In this document: positions 33,922 to 42,282 of the stretch, in pieces
Layout: the number at the start of each line of letters is the position of its first letter
Position numbering within the stretch: the stretch's first letter is position 1
Assembly (NCBI RefSeq): GCF_900184255.1
Contig: NZ_LT854639.1
Span: 21,046-85,045, forward strand
DNA: 64,000 bases
Reading direction: 5' to 3'
Source: Haloimpatiens massiliensis
GTDB lineage: Bacteria; Bacillota; Clostridia; Clostridiales; Clostridiaceae
Notes under the pieces: model-generated
What the model was told of the DNA's origin: nothing
Databases searched by the model: none
Seen by the model: only the letters and a program-made list of their open reading frames with translations
Position numbers and translations under genes: made by a program

Positions 33922-34218
33922 CTAACAAGTGCTAGTTTTTACATTTGAAGGAACTATTTTTACTCCGTTACCAAATATACCAGATTGGTAAACTAATTTG
34001 GCATCTTCGAAAAGAAATGATTCTTCTCTATCTGCTACAAATTTTATTCCATCTACGGTAGTTTCTACGTCTCCTTCTCTTTGTTCATCCAGAACAATTC
34101 CGAGTTTAGGGCCGCCTCATCCAAAGCCTTTTATCATTAGTCTAACAGCAGATTTATTATTTTTAGTTAGACCTGAAGAAAGTATTTCTTTTGATTTTTT
34201 ATCTAAAATTAAATTCAT
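33922..34218 (-). CDS. HesB-like selenoprotein (in-frame UGA)
   Basis: Read on the minus strand from ATG 34218 with GGAGGTG 3-4 bases upstream of the spacer, this is a 98-residue protein if UGA codon 34 (34119-34117) is selenocysteine. It reads LILDKKSKEILSSGL, AVRLMIKGFG-U-GGPKLG, IVLDEQREGD, DGIKFVADREESFLF. This matches the HesB/IscA-related family in which the conserved Cys of the GFGCGGP motif is Sec in several clostridia. The reading frame and codon use are normal on both sides of the UGA. A 6-bp hairpin (TTGTTC-TGGAT-GAACAA) starts 19 bases after the UGA, as expected for a bacterial SECIS. Likely role: Fe-S or redox-related. A plain gene finder would miss it. Confidence 0.88.
34081..34097 (-). 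promoter_or_regulatory. Candidate SECIS hairpin
   Basis: TTGTTC / GAACAA arms with a 5-base loop (TGGAT on the minus strand), 19 bases after the UGA. Distance and apical-loop G fit bacterial SECIS rules. Its fit to SelB binding is inference. Confidence 0.6.
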
Positions 34219-34596
34219 ATATAAACACCTCCTATACCCCTATAGGGTATCTTTAATATTATTATATGCATTTACTATTAGTATGTCAACTATAATAAGA
34301 AAAAAACACTACATATATTTACAATTATTTTTATAGAGATATTATTTTCTATTAGCTCAACCTCGTTCATAATTTTCAAGCTTTACAATAGATGAATAAA
34401 GGGAATATAAATATAGGTTCTAAAAATAATAATATATGGAATAAAATAATTTTATATACAAATTTGAGCTATATTTATGCATAATGTGAATAAAATTTTT
34501 AAAAATTCAAACAATAATTAAGTAATAGGCTAAATTTAGGTAAATTTTTAGTTGGAAAATTAGAATAGTTATACAAGAAGTGGCTATTTCAGAGAG
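34219..34596. other. Gap between the selenoprotein gene and the arc promoter
   Basis: No gene with support. TGAATAAAATTTTT and AAAAATTCA (34487-34509) form an A/T palindrome of the TGAAT..ATTCA kind used by ArgR, a possible operator but weak evidence on its own. Confidence 0.4.
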
Positions 34597-34625
34597 TTGA
34601 CAAGGTTTTCAATTCATAGTACTAT
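34597..34625 (+). promoter_or_regulatory. Promoter of the arginine deiminase genes
   Basis: TTGACA (34597-34602), exactly 17 bases, and TACTAT (34620-34625). The transcript would have a leader of about 165 bases. AAGTTTCA..TGAAACTT in the leader (about 34712-34751) can form a hairpin. Confidence 0.75.
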
Positions 34626-34795
34626 GACTTTGCACAGAGTTATTCTATGGCTAACTATGTTAATATTCTATGAAAGTAGTATATAGGTAGGCTGGGGGAT
34701 AATAATTTCTAAGTTTCAGTTTAGTGAGGGAGTGGATTGAAACTTGGAACTTTGTTTATTTTAATGTTAAGTTCTAATAATAGGGGGGTCAACAT

Positions 34796-35740
34796 ATGAA
34801 AATAGTTTTAGCATTAGGTGGTAATGCTTTGCAATCAGATCCAAAAGATAAAACTGCTGAAGCACAGCTTAATACTTGTAAGGAAACGGCTAAATCAATA
34901 GTTGATTTAATAGAAGAAGGACATCAAATATCTATAGTTCATGGTAATGGACCGCAAGTAGGTCAAATAGTTGCATGTACAGAGACTGCATATAAAGCAG
35001 ATAGTTCTAATGTTCTATTTCCATTTGATGTTTGTGGATCATTTTCACAAGGATATATAGGATATCACCTTCAAAATGCTATTTCAGAAGAATTAAGAAA
35101 GAGAAATATAAAGAAATCTGTAGGAACTGTAGTTACTCAGGTTTTGGTTGATAAAAATGATAAGGGATTTAAGAATCCAACAAAACCTATAGGATCGTTT
35201 TATACTGAGGAAGAAGCAGAAAAGCTTCAAAAAGAAAAAGGATATATTATGAAAGAGGATGCTGGTAGAGGATATAGAAGAGTAGTAGCCTCTCCAAAAC
35301 CAATAGACGTAGTGGAAAAGGATTTGATAAAGAATTTAGTAGAATCTGGTGCAGTGGTAATATCTTGCGGCGGTGGAGGAATACCAGTTATAGAGGAAGA
35401 TAATTCTATAAAAGGTGTAGCAGCAGTTATAGATAAAGATTTTGCGGCAGAAAAGCTTGCAGAAATACTAGAAGCAGATGTACTACTAATATTAACGGCA
35501 GTAGATAGGGTGTGTGTAAACTTCAATAAACCAGATCAAAAATCACTTGAAGTTATGACTTTAGAGGAAGTTGATAGATACATAGATGAGGGACAATTTG
35601 CGCCAGGAAGTATGCTTCCAAAGGTTGAAGCTTGTAAGAAGTTTGCGCAATTTAAAAATGGCAAAACAGCTATAATAGCATCTTTATCAAAAGCAAAAGA
35701 AGCTTTAAAGGGATTAAGTGGAACTAAAATATTAAAATAG
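34796..35740 (+). CDS. arcC: Carbamate kinase
   Basis: Makes ATP from carbamoyl phosphate and ADP, the last step of the arginine deiminase pathway. 314 residues. MKIVLALGGNALQ, VHGNGPQVGQI, SQGYIGYHLQNAI, SGAVVISCGGGGIPVI, VIDKDFAAEKLAE, and FAPGSMLPKVEACKKF are conserved amino-acid-kinase motifs. AGGGGGG precedes the ATG. It is first in the arcC-arcA-arcB set, 43 bases before arcA. Confidence 0.97.
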   Translation: MKIVLALGGNALQSDPKDKTAEAQLNTCKETAKSIVDLIEEGHQISIVHGNGPQVGQIVACTETAYKADSSNVLFPFDVCGSFSQGYIGYHLQNAISEELRKRNIKKSVGTVVTQVLVDKNDKGFKNPTKPIGSFYTEEEAEKLQKEKGYIMKEDAGRGYRRVVASPKPIDVVEKDLIKNLVESGAVVISCGGGGIPVIEEDNSIKGVAAVIDKDFAAEKLAEILEADVLLILTAVDRVCVNFNKPDQKSLEVMTLEEVDRYIDEGQFAPGSMLPKVEACKKFAQFKNGKTAIIASLSKAKEALKGLSGTKILK

Positions 35741-35783
35741 TATATGGGGTTATAGGCCTTATAGGAAGGGGGATATATTCACA

Positions 35784-36989
35784 ATGAGTGGTAGACATAT
35801 ACATGTATACTCCGAAATTGGCAATTTAAAGACAGTAATACTGCATAGGCCTGGTGAGGAAATAGAAAATTTGACGCCAGACTATTTAGAGAGGCTTTTA
35901 TTTGATGATATACCTTTTTTAAAGGTAGCGAGAGAAGAGCATGATAATTTCGCAAAGATTCTTCAAAACAATGGTGTAGAAGTTTTATATCTTGAAAAAC
36001 TTGCAGCAGAAGCGGTAGAATGCAAAGAAGTTAAAGAATTGTTTTTAAATGAAGTTATAGAAGAATGCGGTATAGAAGATAGGGAGCAGGCAGAAAAACT
36101 TAAGGAATTCTTGAAAGCATTGCCAACAAAAGCTATGGTGGATAAGATAATGGCAGGAGTTAGAAAAAAGGAAATTGGATATAAAGAAGATTTTAATGAA
36201 TATCCATTTTTAATGGACCCAATGCCAAACCTATACTTTACTAGGGATCCATTTGCTTCTATTGGAAAAGGTATAACTTTAAATTCTATGAGAACAAAAA
36301 CTAGAAGAAGAGAAACTATATTTGGTAAATATATTTTTAAACATCATCCTGAATTTAAGAATTCTAACGTACCTTTATGGTATGACAGAAGTCATCAATA
36401 TAATATAGAGGGTGGAGACGAATTAGTATTATCTAGTGAAGTTTTGGCTGTTGGACACAGTGAGAGAACAGACAGGGAAGCTGTATTAACTATGGCTAAA
36501 AACATATTTGAAGCAGGCGAATCCTTCAATACTGTGCTTATATTTGATATTCCTAAGATAAGAGCGTTCATGCATTTAGATACTGTATTTACTATGATAG
36601 ATCATGATAAATTTACAGTTCATCCAGGTATAGAAGGAAGCTTAAAGGTTACAGCTGTAACTTTCGATAAAAAGAATAGGGAGCTTATAACTAAGGATGA
36701 AGAAGGATCTTTAGAAAAAATACTTTCTAAATATTTAAATAAAGATATAACTTTAATTCGCTGTGGAGGAGGAGATAGAATTATCTCTGGAAGAGAACAG
36801 TGGAACGATGGATCAAATACCTTAGCTATAGCACCAGGTAAGGTTGTTACTTATGAAAGAAATTATATTACAAATGAAATATTAGATAAATACAATGTAA
36901 CAGTGCTTTCAATGGCATCTTCGGAATTGTCTAGAGGAAGAGGAGGCCCAAGATGTATGTCTATGCCTATATATAGAGAAGATTTATAG
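35784..36989 (+). CDS. arcA: Arginine deiminase
   Basis: Converts arginine to citrulline and ammonia. 401 residues. HVYSEIGNLKTVILHRPG at the N-terminus, PNLYFTRDPFA, IEGGDELV, the FMHLDTVFTMID active-site segment with catalytic His, and the nucleophilic Cys391 in GGPRCMSMP are all present. It supplies citrulline to arcB downstream; the ammonia also counters acid. AAGGGGG precedes the ATG. Confidence 0.97.
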   Translation: MSGRHIHVYSEIGNLKTVILHRPGEEIENLTPDYLERLLFDDIPFLKVAREEHDNFAKILQNNGVEVLYLEKLAAEAVECKEVKELFLNEVIEECGIEDREQAEKLKEFLKALPTKAMVDKIMAGVRKKEIGYKEDFNEYPFLMDPMPNLYFTRDPFASIGKGITLNSMRTKTRRRETIFGKYIFKHHPEFKNSNVPLWYDRSHQYNIEGGDELVLSSEVLAVGHSERTDREAVLTMAKNIFEAGESFNTVLIFDIPKIRAFMHLDTVFTMIDHDKFTVHPGIEGSLKVTAVTFDKKNRELITKDEEGSLEKILSKYLNKDITLIRCGGGDRIISGREQWNDGSNTLAIAPGKVVTYERNYITNEILDKYNVTVLSMASSELSRGRGGPRCMSMPIYREDL

Positions 36990-37212
36990 TATATAGTTAG
37001 AATAGGCAGTTTTTAAAATTGATTAGCTGGTAACTTATTAAAGGAAATATTAGCTTCATTAGTGCATAGTAAAATGTATAATGTCCTTTTAAATACAGGC
37101 ATTTGTGTTTATTTGTCGAATTTCATATGCATGGAATTTGCTATAATAATATGATAAAATTATCAAGGCTATGTAAACAAAAGCCTAAAGATAAAATAGA
37201 GGAGGAATAACA

Positions 37213-38205
37213 ATGGGTATAAATTTAAAGGGAAGACATTTTTTAACATTAAAGGACTTCACACCACAAGAAATAAGATATTTATTAGACTTATCTCATA
37301 ATTTAAAGGATAAAAAGAGATTAGGAATAAAAGGTAATTCATTAGAAGGAAAGAATATAGTTCTTTTATTTGAAAAAACTTCTACAAGAACTAGATGTGC
37401 TTTTGAAGTTGCTGCTTTAGATGAAGGCGCTCATGTAACATTCCTTACAAACTCTCAAATGGGTAAAAAAGAATCTATAGAAGATACTGCAAAAGTTCTT
37501 GGAAGATTTTATGATGGAATAGAATTTAGAGGATTTAAGCAAGAGACAGTTGATGCTCTAGCTAAACATTCAGGAGTTCCTGTATGGAATGGTCTTACTG
37601 ACATAGATCACCCAACACAAGTACTTGCTGACCTTTTAACTATAGAAGAACATATTAATAAACCTCTTAACAAAGTTAAATTTGTTTTCGTTGGGGATAT
37701 AAGAAATAATATGAGTTATGCTTTAATGTATGGTGCAGCTAAAATGGGAATGCATTTCGTAGCTCTTGGCCCAAAGGAATTAAATCCAGATCCAAAGGTA
37801 ATGGCAGAAGCAGAAGCATTTGCTAAGGAATCAGGAGCAAAAATAGAAGTTACAGACAACATAGATGAAGCTGTTAAAGACGCAGATGTAATCTACACTG
37901 ATATATGGGCATCTATGGGAGAAGAAGACCAATTAGCTAACAGAGTTAAATTATTAACTCCATATAAAGTTACAGAAGAAATGTTTGAGAAAACTGGCAA
38001 CCCAGAAACTTTATTCATGCACTGCTTACCATCATTCCATGATTTCGAAACAAATGTAGCAACAGAAGCTAAAGAGAAGACTGGTTTAGATATAAGAGAA
38101 GTAACTGATGAAGTATTCAGAAGTAAAAACTCTGTAGTATTTGATGAAGCAGAAAACAGAATGCATACAATTAAATCTGTTATGGTTGCAACATTAGGAA
38201 AATAA
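37213..38205 (+). CDS. arcB: Ornithine carbamoyltransferase (catabolic)
   Basis: Splits citrulline to ornithine and carbamoyl phosphate when run in the catabolic direction. 330 residues. Carbamoyl-phosphate motif STRTR at 56-60, HPTQVLADLLT, and the ornithine-binding HCLP near 270 are visible. GAGGAGG precedes the ATG. It lies 223 bases after arcA and may have its own promoter as well as read-through; a terminator follows. It could also serve biosynthesis, but its neighbours favour catabolism. Confidence 0.96.
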   Translation: MGINLKGRHFLTLKDFTPQEIRYLLDLSHNLKDKKRLGIKGNSLEGKNIVLLFEKTSTRTRCAFEVAALDEGAHVTFLTNSQMGKKESIEDTAKVLGRFYDGIEFRGFKQETVDALAKHSGVPVWNGLTDIDHPTQVLADLLTIEEHINKPLNKVKFVFVGDIRNNMSYALMYGAAKMGMHFVALGPKELNPDPKVMAEAEAFAKESGAKIEVTDNIDEAVKDADVIYTDIWASMGEEDQLANRVKLLTPYKVTEEMFEKTGNPETLFMHCLPSFHDFETNVATEAKEKTGLDIREVTDEVFRSKNSVVFDEAENRMHTIKSVMVATLGK

Positions 38206-38258
38206 TAGAGTAGTTGATACTAGTATAATAATTATTATCACAAAAATAATCGCCACTA

Positions 38259-38300
38259 AAAAAGGAGCTATAAACCTTTAAGGTTTATAGCTCCTTTTTG
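38259..38300 (+). terminator. Terminator of the arc genes
   Basis: AAAAAGGAGCTATAAACCTT and AAGGTTTATAGCTCCTTTTT form a near-perfect 20-bp stem with a T run. Confidence 0.93.
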
Positions 38301-38375
38301 ATATTTAATACCTAGTCTTCTAACTTTTGCCATAGAGCCTCGATACCCTCGGACCATAACTTTTGGTCACAAAGC

Positions 38376-38408
38376 TTCTAGCTACTAGTACACTAGTAAA
38401 CTAATAAG
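38376..38408. repeat. Inverted GCTAGTG-type repeat
   Basis: CTAGCTACTAGTACACTAG, then TAAACTAATAAGC: the reverse of the repeats at 390 and 33765. It overlaps the stop codon of the GerC-like gene. Confidence 0.5.
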
Positions 38409-39537
38409 CTCCTCTTCCTGTAGAATTTATTTTTACTTTTACTTTTACATCTATATTCGATTGTTCAGAAATAACTTTGTTCCAATCTACTCCACTACGA
38501 CGTCCATATTTAGAGGCAGCTATTCTGCCAAGCTCTAAACAATCAATTTTATAGTCTTTTTGCATTTTTTCTATAAATTTGTTACAGGAAGCTTCTACAT
38601 ATTTACTCATAGCATCTTGAAATTTATTTCTCATCTCCTCATTGTGAGATATGTCTGGTATAAGAGTATTAGAAACTATGTCACCCATTAAATCTAGTTC
38701 TATTAAAAATTTATATTTATCCCCTACTTTGGTACATTTAACTTTTCTTTTGCTAGTAGGATAATAATCGATATATTCTTTAGGACTATATTTTAATGAA
38801 AACATGCCGCGTACATTGTTTTCTCTTAAAAGATTCATGATTCTAGTATCCTGTATATTTAAGGTTTTGACCATTTTATCTTTATTAAATAAAGCCATGC
38901 CTATAATTCGAGGTTCTTTTTCCTTAAGGGTAATGTAGGGTAGTACTACAGTTCTACCCTCAGCATCCAATCTTACGTATATATCCATAAGCTTATAGTT
39001 ATCAGAGAAAAAGTTATAGTCTGTAGAACGCTTTAAAAGTCCTTCTAAAAAATCTCCTACGCTAGGATAAGATTCTAGGTTAATATTTAAAAGTTCCTCT
39101 ATTTTTCCATCAAATACACAGGTATTAGAGGTGTCGTTAATATTAGAATTTTGGAAGGTTCCATTTATAAATGGATTTATGCCATATTTAGCAAAATCTT
39201 CAGAAAAAATATCTACTTTTTCAAGCCCTAATATAAATTTATGGTCAGAATGTAGTTGCCTACTTTGGCGAGTTTGAGGCAATGTAGCAGCTTTGCCTAT
39301 CTGAACTGTACTCTTACCAGTTCCATCTTGAGAAAAAAGATAGGCAGAAATTCCAGCTTGATATTCTATATTATTTTGAGAAAACTTAGTTATATCTACA
39401 CCTATGGCAGAAGGAATATATAAATCTTCTACAGGCAAGTAACTTATGTTAGAACGAAAATATATGTATATACCTATACATAATATAAATATAAAAGATA
39501 ATTTTATTAATTTAACTTTAGCATTACTATTTTTCAT
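38401..39537 (-). CDS. Spore germination receptor C-subunit (Ger(x)C family)
   Basis: 378 residues. Ger(x)C layout: the PSAIGVDITKFSQNNIEYQAG beta region, QTRQSRQLHSDHKFILGLE, FVNGTF-like segments, and a C-terminal domain with CNKFIEKMQKDYKIDCLELGRIA, GVDWNKVISEQSNIDVKVKVKI. Most GerC proteins are lipoproteins, but here the N-terminal helix (LSFIFILCIGIYIYF) has no good lipobox, since the Cys is preceded by Leu. It may be anchored by the helix alone. It is the third gene of the A-B-C operon, 21 bases after the B gene. Confidence 0.93.
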   Translation of the reverse strand: MKNSNAKVKLIKLSFIFILCIGIYIYFRSNISYLPVEDLYIPSAIGVDITKFSQNNIEYQAGISAYLFSQDGTGKSTVQIGKAATLPQTRQSRQLHSDHKFILGLEKVDIFSEDFAKYGINPFINGTFQNSNINDTSNTCVFDGKIEELLNINLESYPSVGDFLEGLLKRSTDYNFFSDNYKLMDIYVRLDAEGRTVVLPYITLKEKEPRIIGMALFNKDKMVKTLNIQDTRIMNLLRENNVRGMFSLKYSPKEYIDYYPTSKRKVKCTKVGDKYKFLIELDLMGDIVSNTLIPDISHNEEMRNKFQDAMSKYVEASCNKFIEKMQKDYKIDCLELGRIAASKYGRRSGVDWNKVISEQSNIDVKVKVKINSTGRGAY

Positions 39538-39558
39538 AATATAATCAAGCCTTTCACT

Positions 39559-40665
39559 CTAATCATTTTGGTTACTTGTTTTTTTTGATTTAAAATAAAT
39601 TATAAGAGCTAATATAGTAAGAAAACAGACATTGAAAATTACGAAAATAGGAGAGAGAAAATCTATAAGTTTTTCTCTTATAGCACTATCACCTAATTTA
39701 TTGCATATAAAAAATACAGGTATGTACATAGCTATACATACTTTTTTTCTATCTTTTTTAATAACATCACCAATTACAAAACTGGTAAAGTAATAAAAAT
39801 TACTAATTACTCTTAGACATATTAATGTCCATACAAACATGAAGACATATCTAAAGTTATTTATGATAGGTAAATGTATGCTTTCAAAAACCATTATAAA
39901 AGACCAAGTGCTCTTAGGGATTATGTCTACTCCTAAGTAATATATGGTTATAAAAAGGCACCATAGCCAAACTATAGTACTTATAAATAAGCCTTTAAAG
40001 GAAGCTTTTTTAATAGAAGATTTATCTTTAGCTCTATCATGATATAAAAGTAAGGATTCAAAGGCAGTAAAGAAATAAAGGCTATCTACAGAACCATTAA
40101 GTATGTCTTTAATGGGTGCCTGAAACACAGGCATTAAATTTCCTATATTCCCATATTTTAAGGCAGCTCCAGAAAGTAAAATCATTCCTAAAATCATATA
40201 CCCAACATATTCATTTACTTTACTTAATGGTTTAAGACCTTTATAAGCAGTATAAGCAACTACTAAAAGGGATATATTTAGCACTTTTTTTTGAGTTAAA
40301 AAAGCCACTATGTAAGTAAGATTAACTCTCATATAATCTGAAATTACAGAAAATATGTAAAAGCTCAATGGAAGCATAAATAGTATATTTAAAATATTAC
40401 CAAGTATATGGCCGAAAAAATCTCTATTTATTTCAAGAATATTTTTATTAGGATACTTTTTAATTATATAATTACTTATTAAGAGTATATACAAAGGATA
40501 AAGAACCCCTATTAGAGCAGATATCCAAGCGTCTTGATAGGCATGTTTAACTAGTGCATTGGGGAATCTAATGAATGCTACCCTTATGGCAATACCAACT
40601 ATCAAGAATGTAATTTGATTAGGAGTCAAAAGTTCATCTTCTGGTATAGTGTTTTTTTTATTCAT
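39559..40665 (-). CDS. Spore germination receptor B-subunit (GerAB-like permease)
   Basis: 368 residues with about ten membrane helices and the opening LLTPNQITFLIVGIAIR typical of GerAB proteins, which belong to the APC transporter superfamily and bind the germinant. It overlaps the A gene by 8 bases, implying coupled translation. Located in the inner membrane of the spore. Confidence 0.95.
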   Translation of the reverse strand: MNKKNTIPEDELLTPNQITFLIVGIAIRVAFIRFPNALVKHAYQDAWISALIGVLYPLYILLISNYIIKKYPNKNILEINRDFFGHILGNILNILFMLPLSFYIFSVISDYMRVNLTYIVAFLTQKKVLNISLLVVAYTAYKGLKPLSKVNEYVGYMILGMILLSGAALKYGNIGNLMPVFQAPIKDILNGSVDSLYFFTAFESLLLYHDRAKDKSSIKKASFKGLFISTIVWLWCLFITIYYLGVDIIPKSTWSFIMVFESIHLPIINNFRYVFMFVWTLICLRVISNFYYFTSFVIGDVIKKDRKKVCIAMYIPVFFICNKLGDSAIREKLIDFLSPIFVIFNVCFLTILALIIYFKSKKTSNQND

Positions 40666-42145
40666 TATTCTTCCTCCAGAATTTTCTAAAGTCCATTTGT
40701 CTTATTATGTCTTTAATAGGTATGGATTCTGGTCTTTTATTCATCTGCCACAAAGGGGCTCTTATGAATACATCCTTTAAATCTCCTAATTTTAGTTCAA
40801 AATATGGTACAGTGAAACTTTTTAAAGCAGAAAGGTGGACTACTAAGAAAAACCATCCTACAGCAATACCTAAAAAGCCTAATGCATTAGTAATAAAAAG
40901 CATAGGAAATCTTATAAACCTTAAACTTAAAGACATCTCGTAGTTAGGTATTAGAAAAGAGGATACTACGGAAACTCCTATTATAAGAAGAGTAGTAGGG
41001 CTTACTATTTTAGATTCTACTGCAGTATTTCCTATGATTATACCTCCTACAATACTAAGGGTTTGTGCTATTCTTGGTGGTAGTCTGAGACCACCCTCTC
41101 TTAAAAATTCAATTATTATTTCCATAGAAAGTATCTCCATGAAAGGAGGTAATGCAATACCTTTTCTGGATTGTACAATGGGTGTTACAAACTTTATAGG
41201 TATTAATTCTACATTATACTGTATAAGAGATAAGTATAGTGAAGGAAGAGTTATAACAGTGAATATAGCTATAAAGCGCAGAATTCTAACAAAGGAAGAA
41301 ACTATTGTCCTTTGATTATAATCTTCAACAGCTTGTAAAAATCCTACAAATATACCTGGAAGAGTGAGAGCTTGAGGGGTACCATTTAATATCATAGCTA
41401 CTTGCCCTTCCATTAAGTTACTTTTAACTATGTCAGGTCTTTCTGTTGTAAACACCTGTGGAAAAGGTGAAAGAGGACTATCTTCAATGTATTGTTCTAT
41501 CATTCCAGTATCTGTTACGGAATCTACATCTATAGAATTAAGTCTCATTTTTATTTCATTTAGTACCTGATCATCAACAATATCCTGTATATAAATAAGT
41601 GCAAGAGCGGTTTGAGATCTTCTTCCTACTTTAAAGTTCTCTATACATAAATTTTTGTCACCTATTTTTCTTCTAAGAATGCTTATGTTCGTTTCTATAT
41701 TTTCAATAAAACCTTCCCTTGAACCTCTAATAGAAGATTCGTTTACAGGATCAGATATAGAACGATGATTACCGGCGGTGGTATCTAGTAAAATATATTT
41801 AGTTGAGTTATTTATTAGTAAAGCGGTTTTGCCAGTCTTAATTTCAGTAACCACGTTATTTAAGTCATTTTCTAATAAGGTATTGCATACAGGTATATAG
41901 TTTTCACAGATATAACTGGATAAATCTTTTTTTGAATATAGATCCTCGTCTATTTTAAGCATTAAAGGATTTAACACATCTCTATCTAAAAGATCTTTGC
42001 TAACTAAAGCATTTATGTATATTAAGGCTGCATTTATGGGAGTAGGGCCTTTGCCTATATTAAAAGTTCTAACAATAGCAGTGCTTTTAGAACCTAATTG
42101 ATCTATTATATAGTCTATGTTATTTTGTAAATTATTTTTTATCAT
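40658..42145 (-). CDS. Spore germination receptor A-subunit (GerAA-like)
   Basis: 495 residues. A soluble N-terminal part (GSKSTAIVRTFNIGK, TDTGMIEQYIEDSPLSPFPQ, ERPDIVKSNLMEGQVAMILNG) leads to membrane helices in the second half (FIAIFTVITLPSLYLSLI, RIAQTLSIVGGIIIGNTAV). This is the GerA/SpoVAF family that forms a nutrient-gated channel. Upstream, GTATA..N16..AATACTA is a weak sigma-G-like match, fitting forespore expression. It is divergent from the chemoreceptor gene. Confidence 0.95.
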   Translation of the reverse strand: MIKNNLQNNIDYIIDQLGSKSTAIVRTFNIGKGPTPINAALIYINALVSKDLLDRDVLNPLMLKIDEDLYSKKDLSSYICENYIPVCNTLLENDLNNVVTEIKTGKTALLINNSTKYILLDTTAGNHRSISDPVNESSIRGSREGFIENIETNISILRRKIGDKNLCIENFKVGRRSQTALALIYIQDIVDDQVLNEIKMRLNSIDVDSVTDTGMIEQYIEDSPLSPFPQVFTTERPDIVKSNLMEGQVAMILNGTPQALTLPGIFVGFLQAVEDYNQRTIVSSFVRILRFIAIFTVITLPSLYLSLIQYNVELIPIKFVTPIVQSRKGIALPPFMEILSMEIIIEFLREGGLRLPPRIAQTLSIVGGIIIGNTAVESKIVSPTTLLIIGVSVVSSFLIPNYEMSLSLRFIRFPMLFITNALGFLGIAVGWFFLVVHLSALKSFTVPYFELKLGDLKDVFIRAPLWQMNKRPESIPIKDIIRQMDFRKFWRKNNE

Positions 42146-42282
42146 TTTATATCACCTAATATATAGTATTTTCAAAAAAATTGCAATATACGCAGTAACT
42201 GTTAAGAAAACAGTAATTTCGACGAAAATAGGACTATAGTATAGAATTAGTTATAAAAATATAATTTTGGGGGAGGATCAAT

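Noticed and set aside
33998..34336. Plus-strand open frame of 112 codons
   Set aside because: It is the shadow of the minus-strand HesB-like selenoprotein gene. It has no binding site and has unusual Ser/Pro/Leu-rich composition.
40707..41315. Plus-strand frames inside the germination receptor A gene
   Set aside because: They are antisense shadows of a well supported gene, without binding sites.
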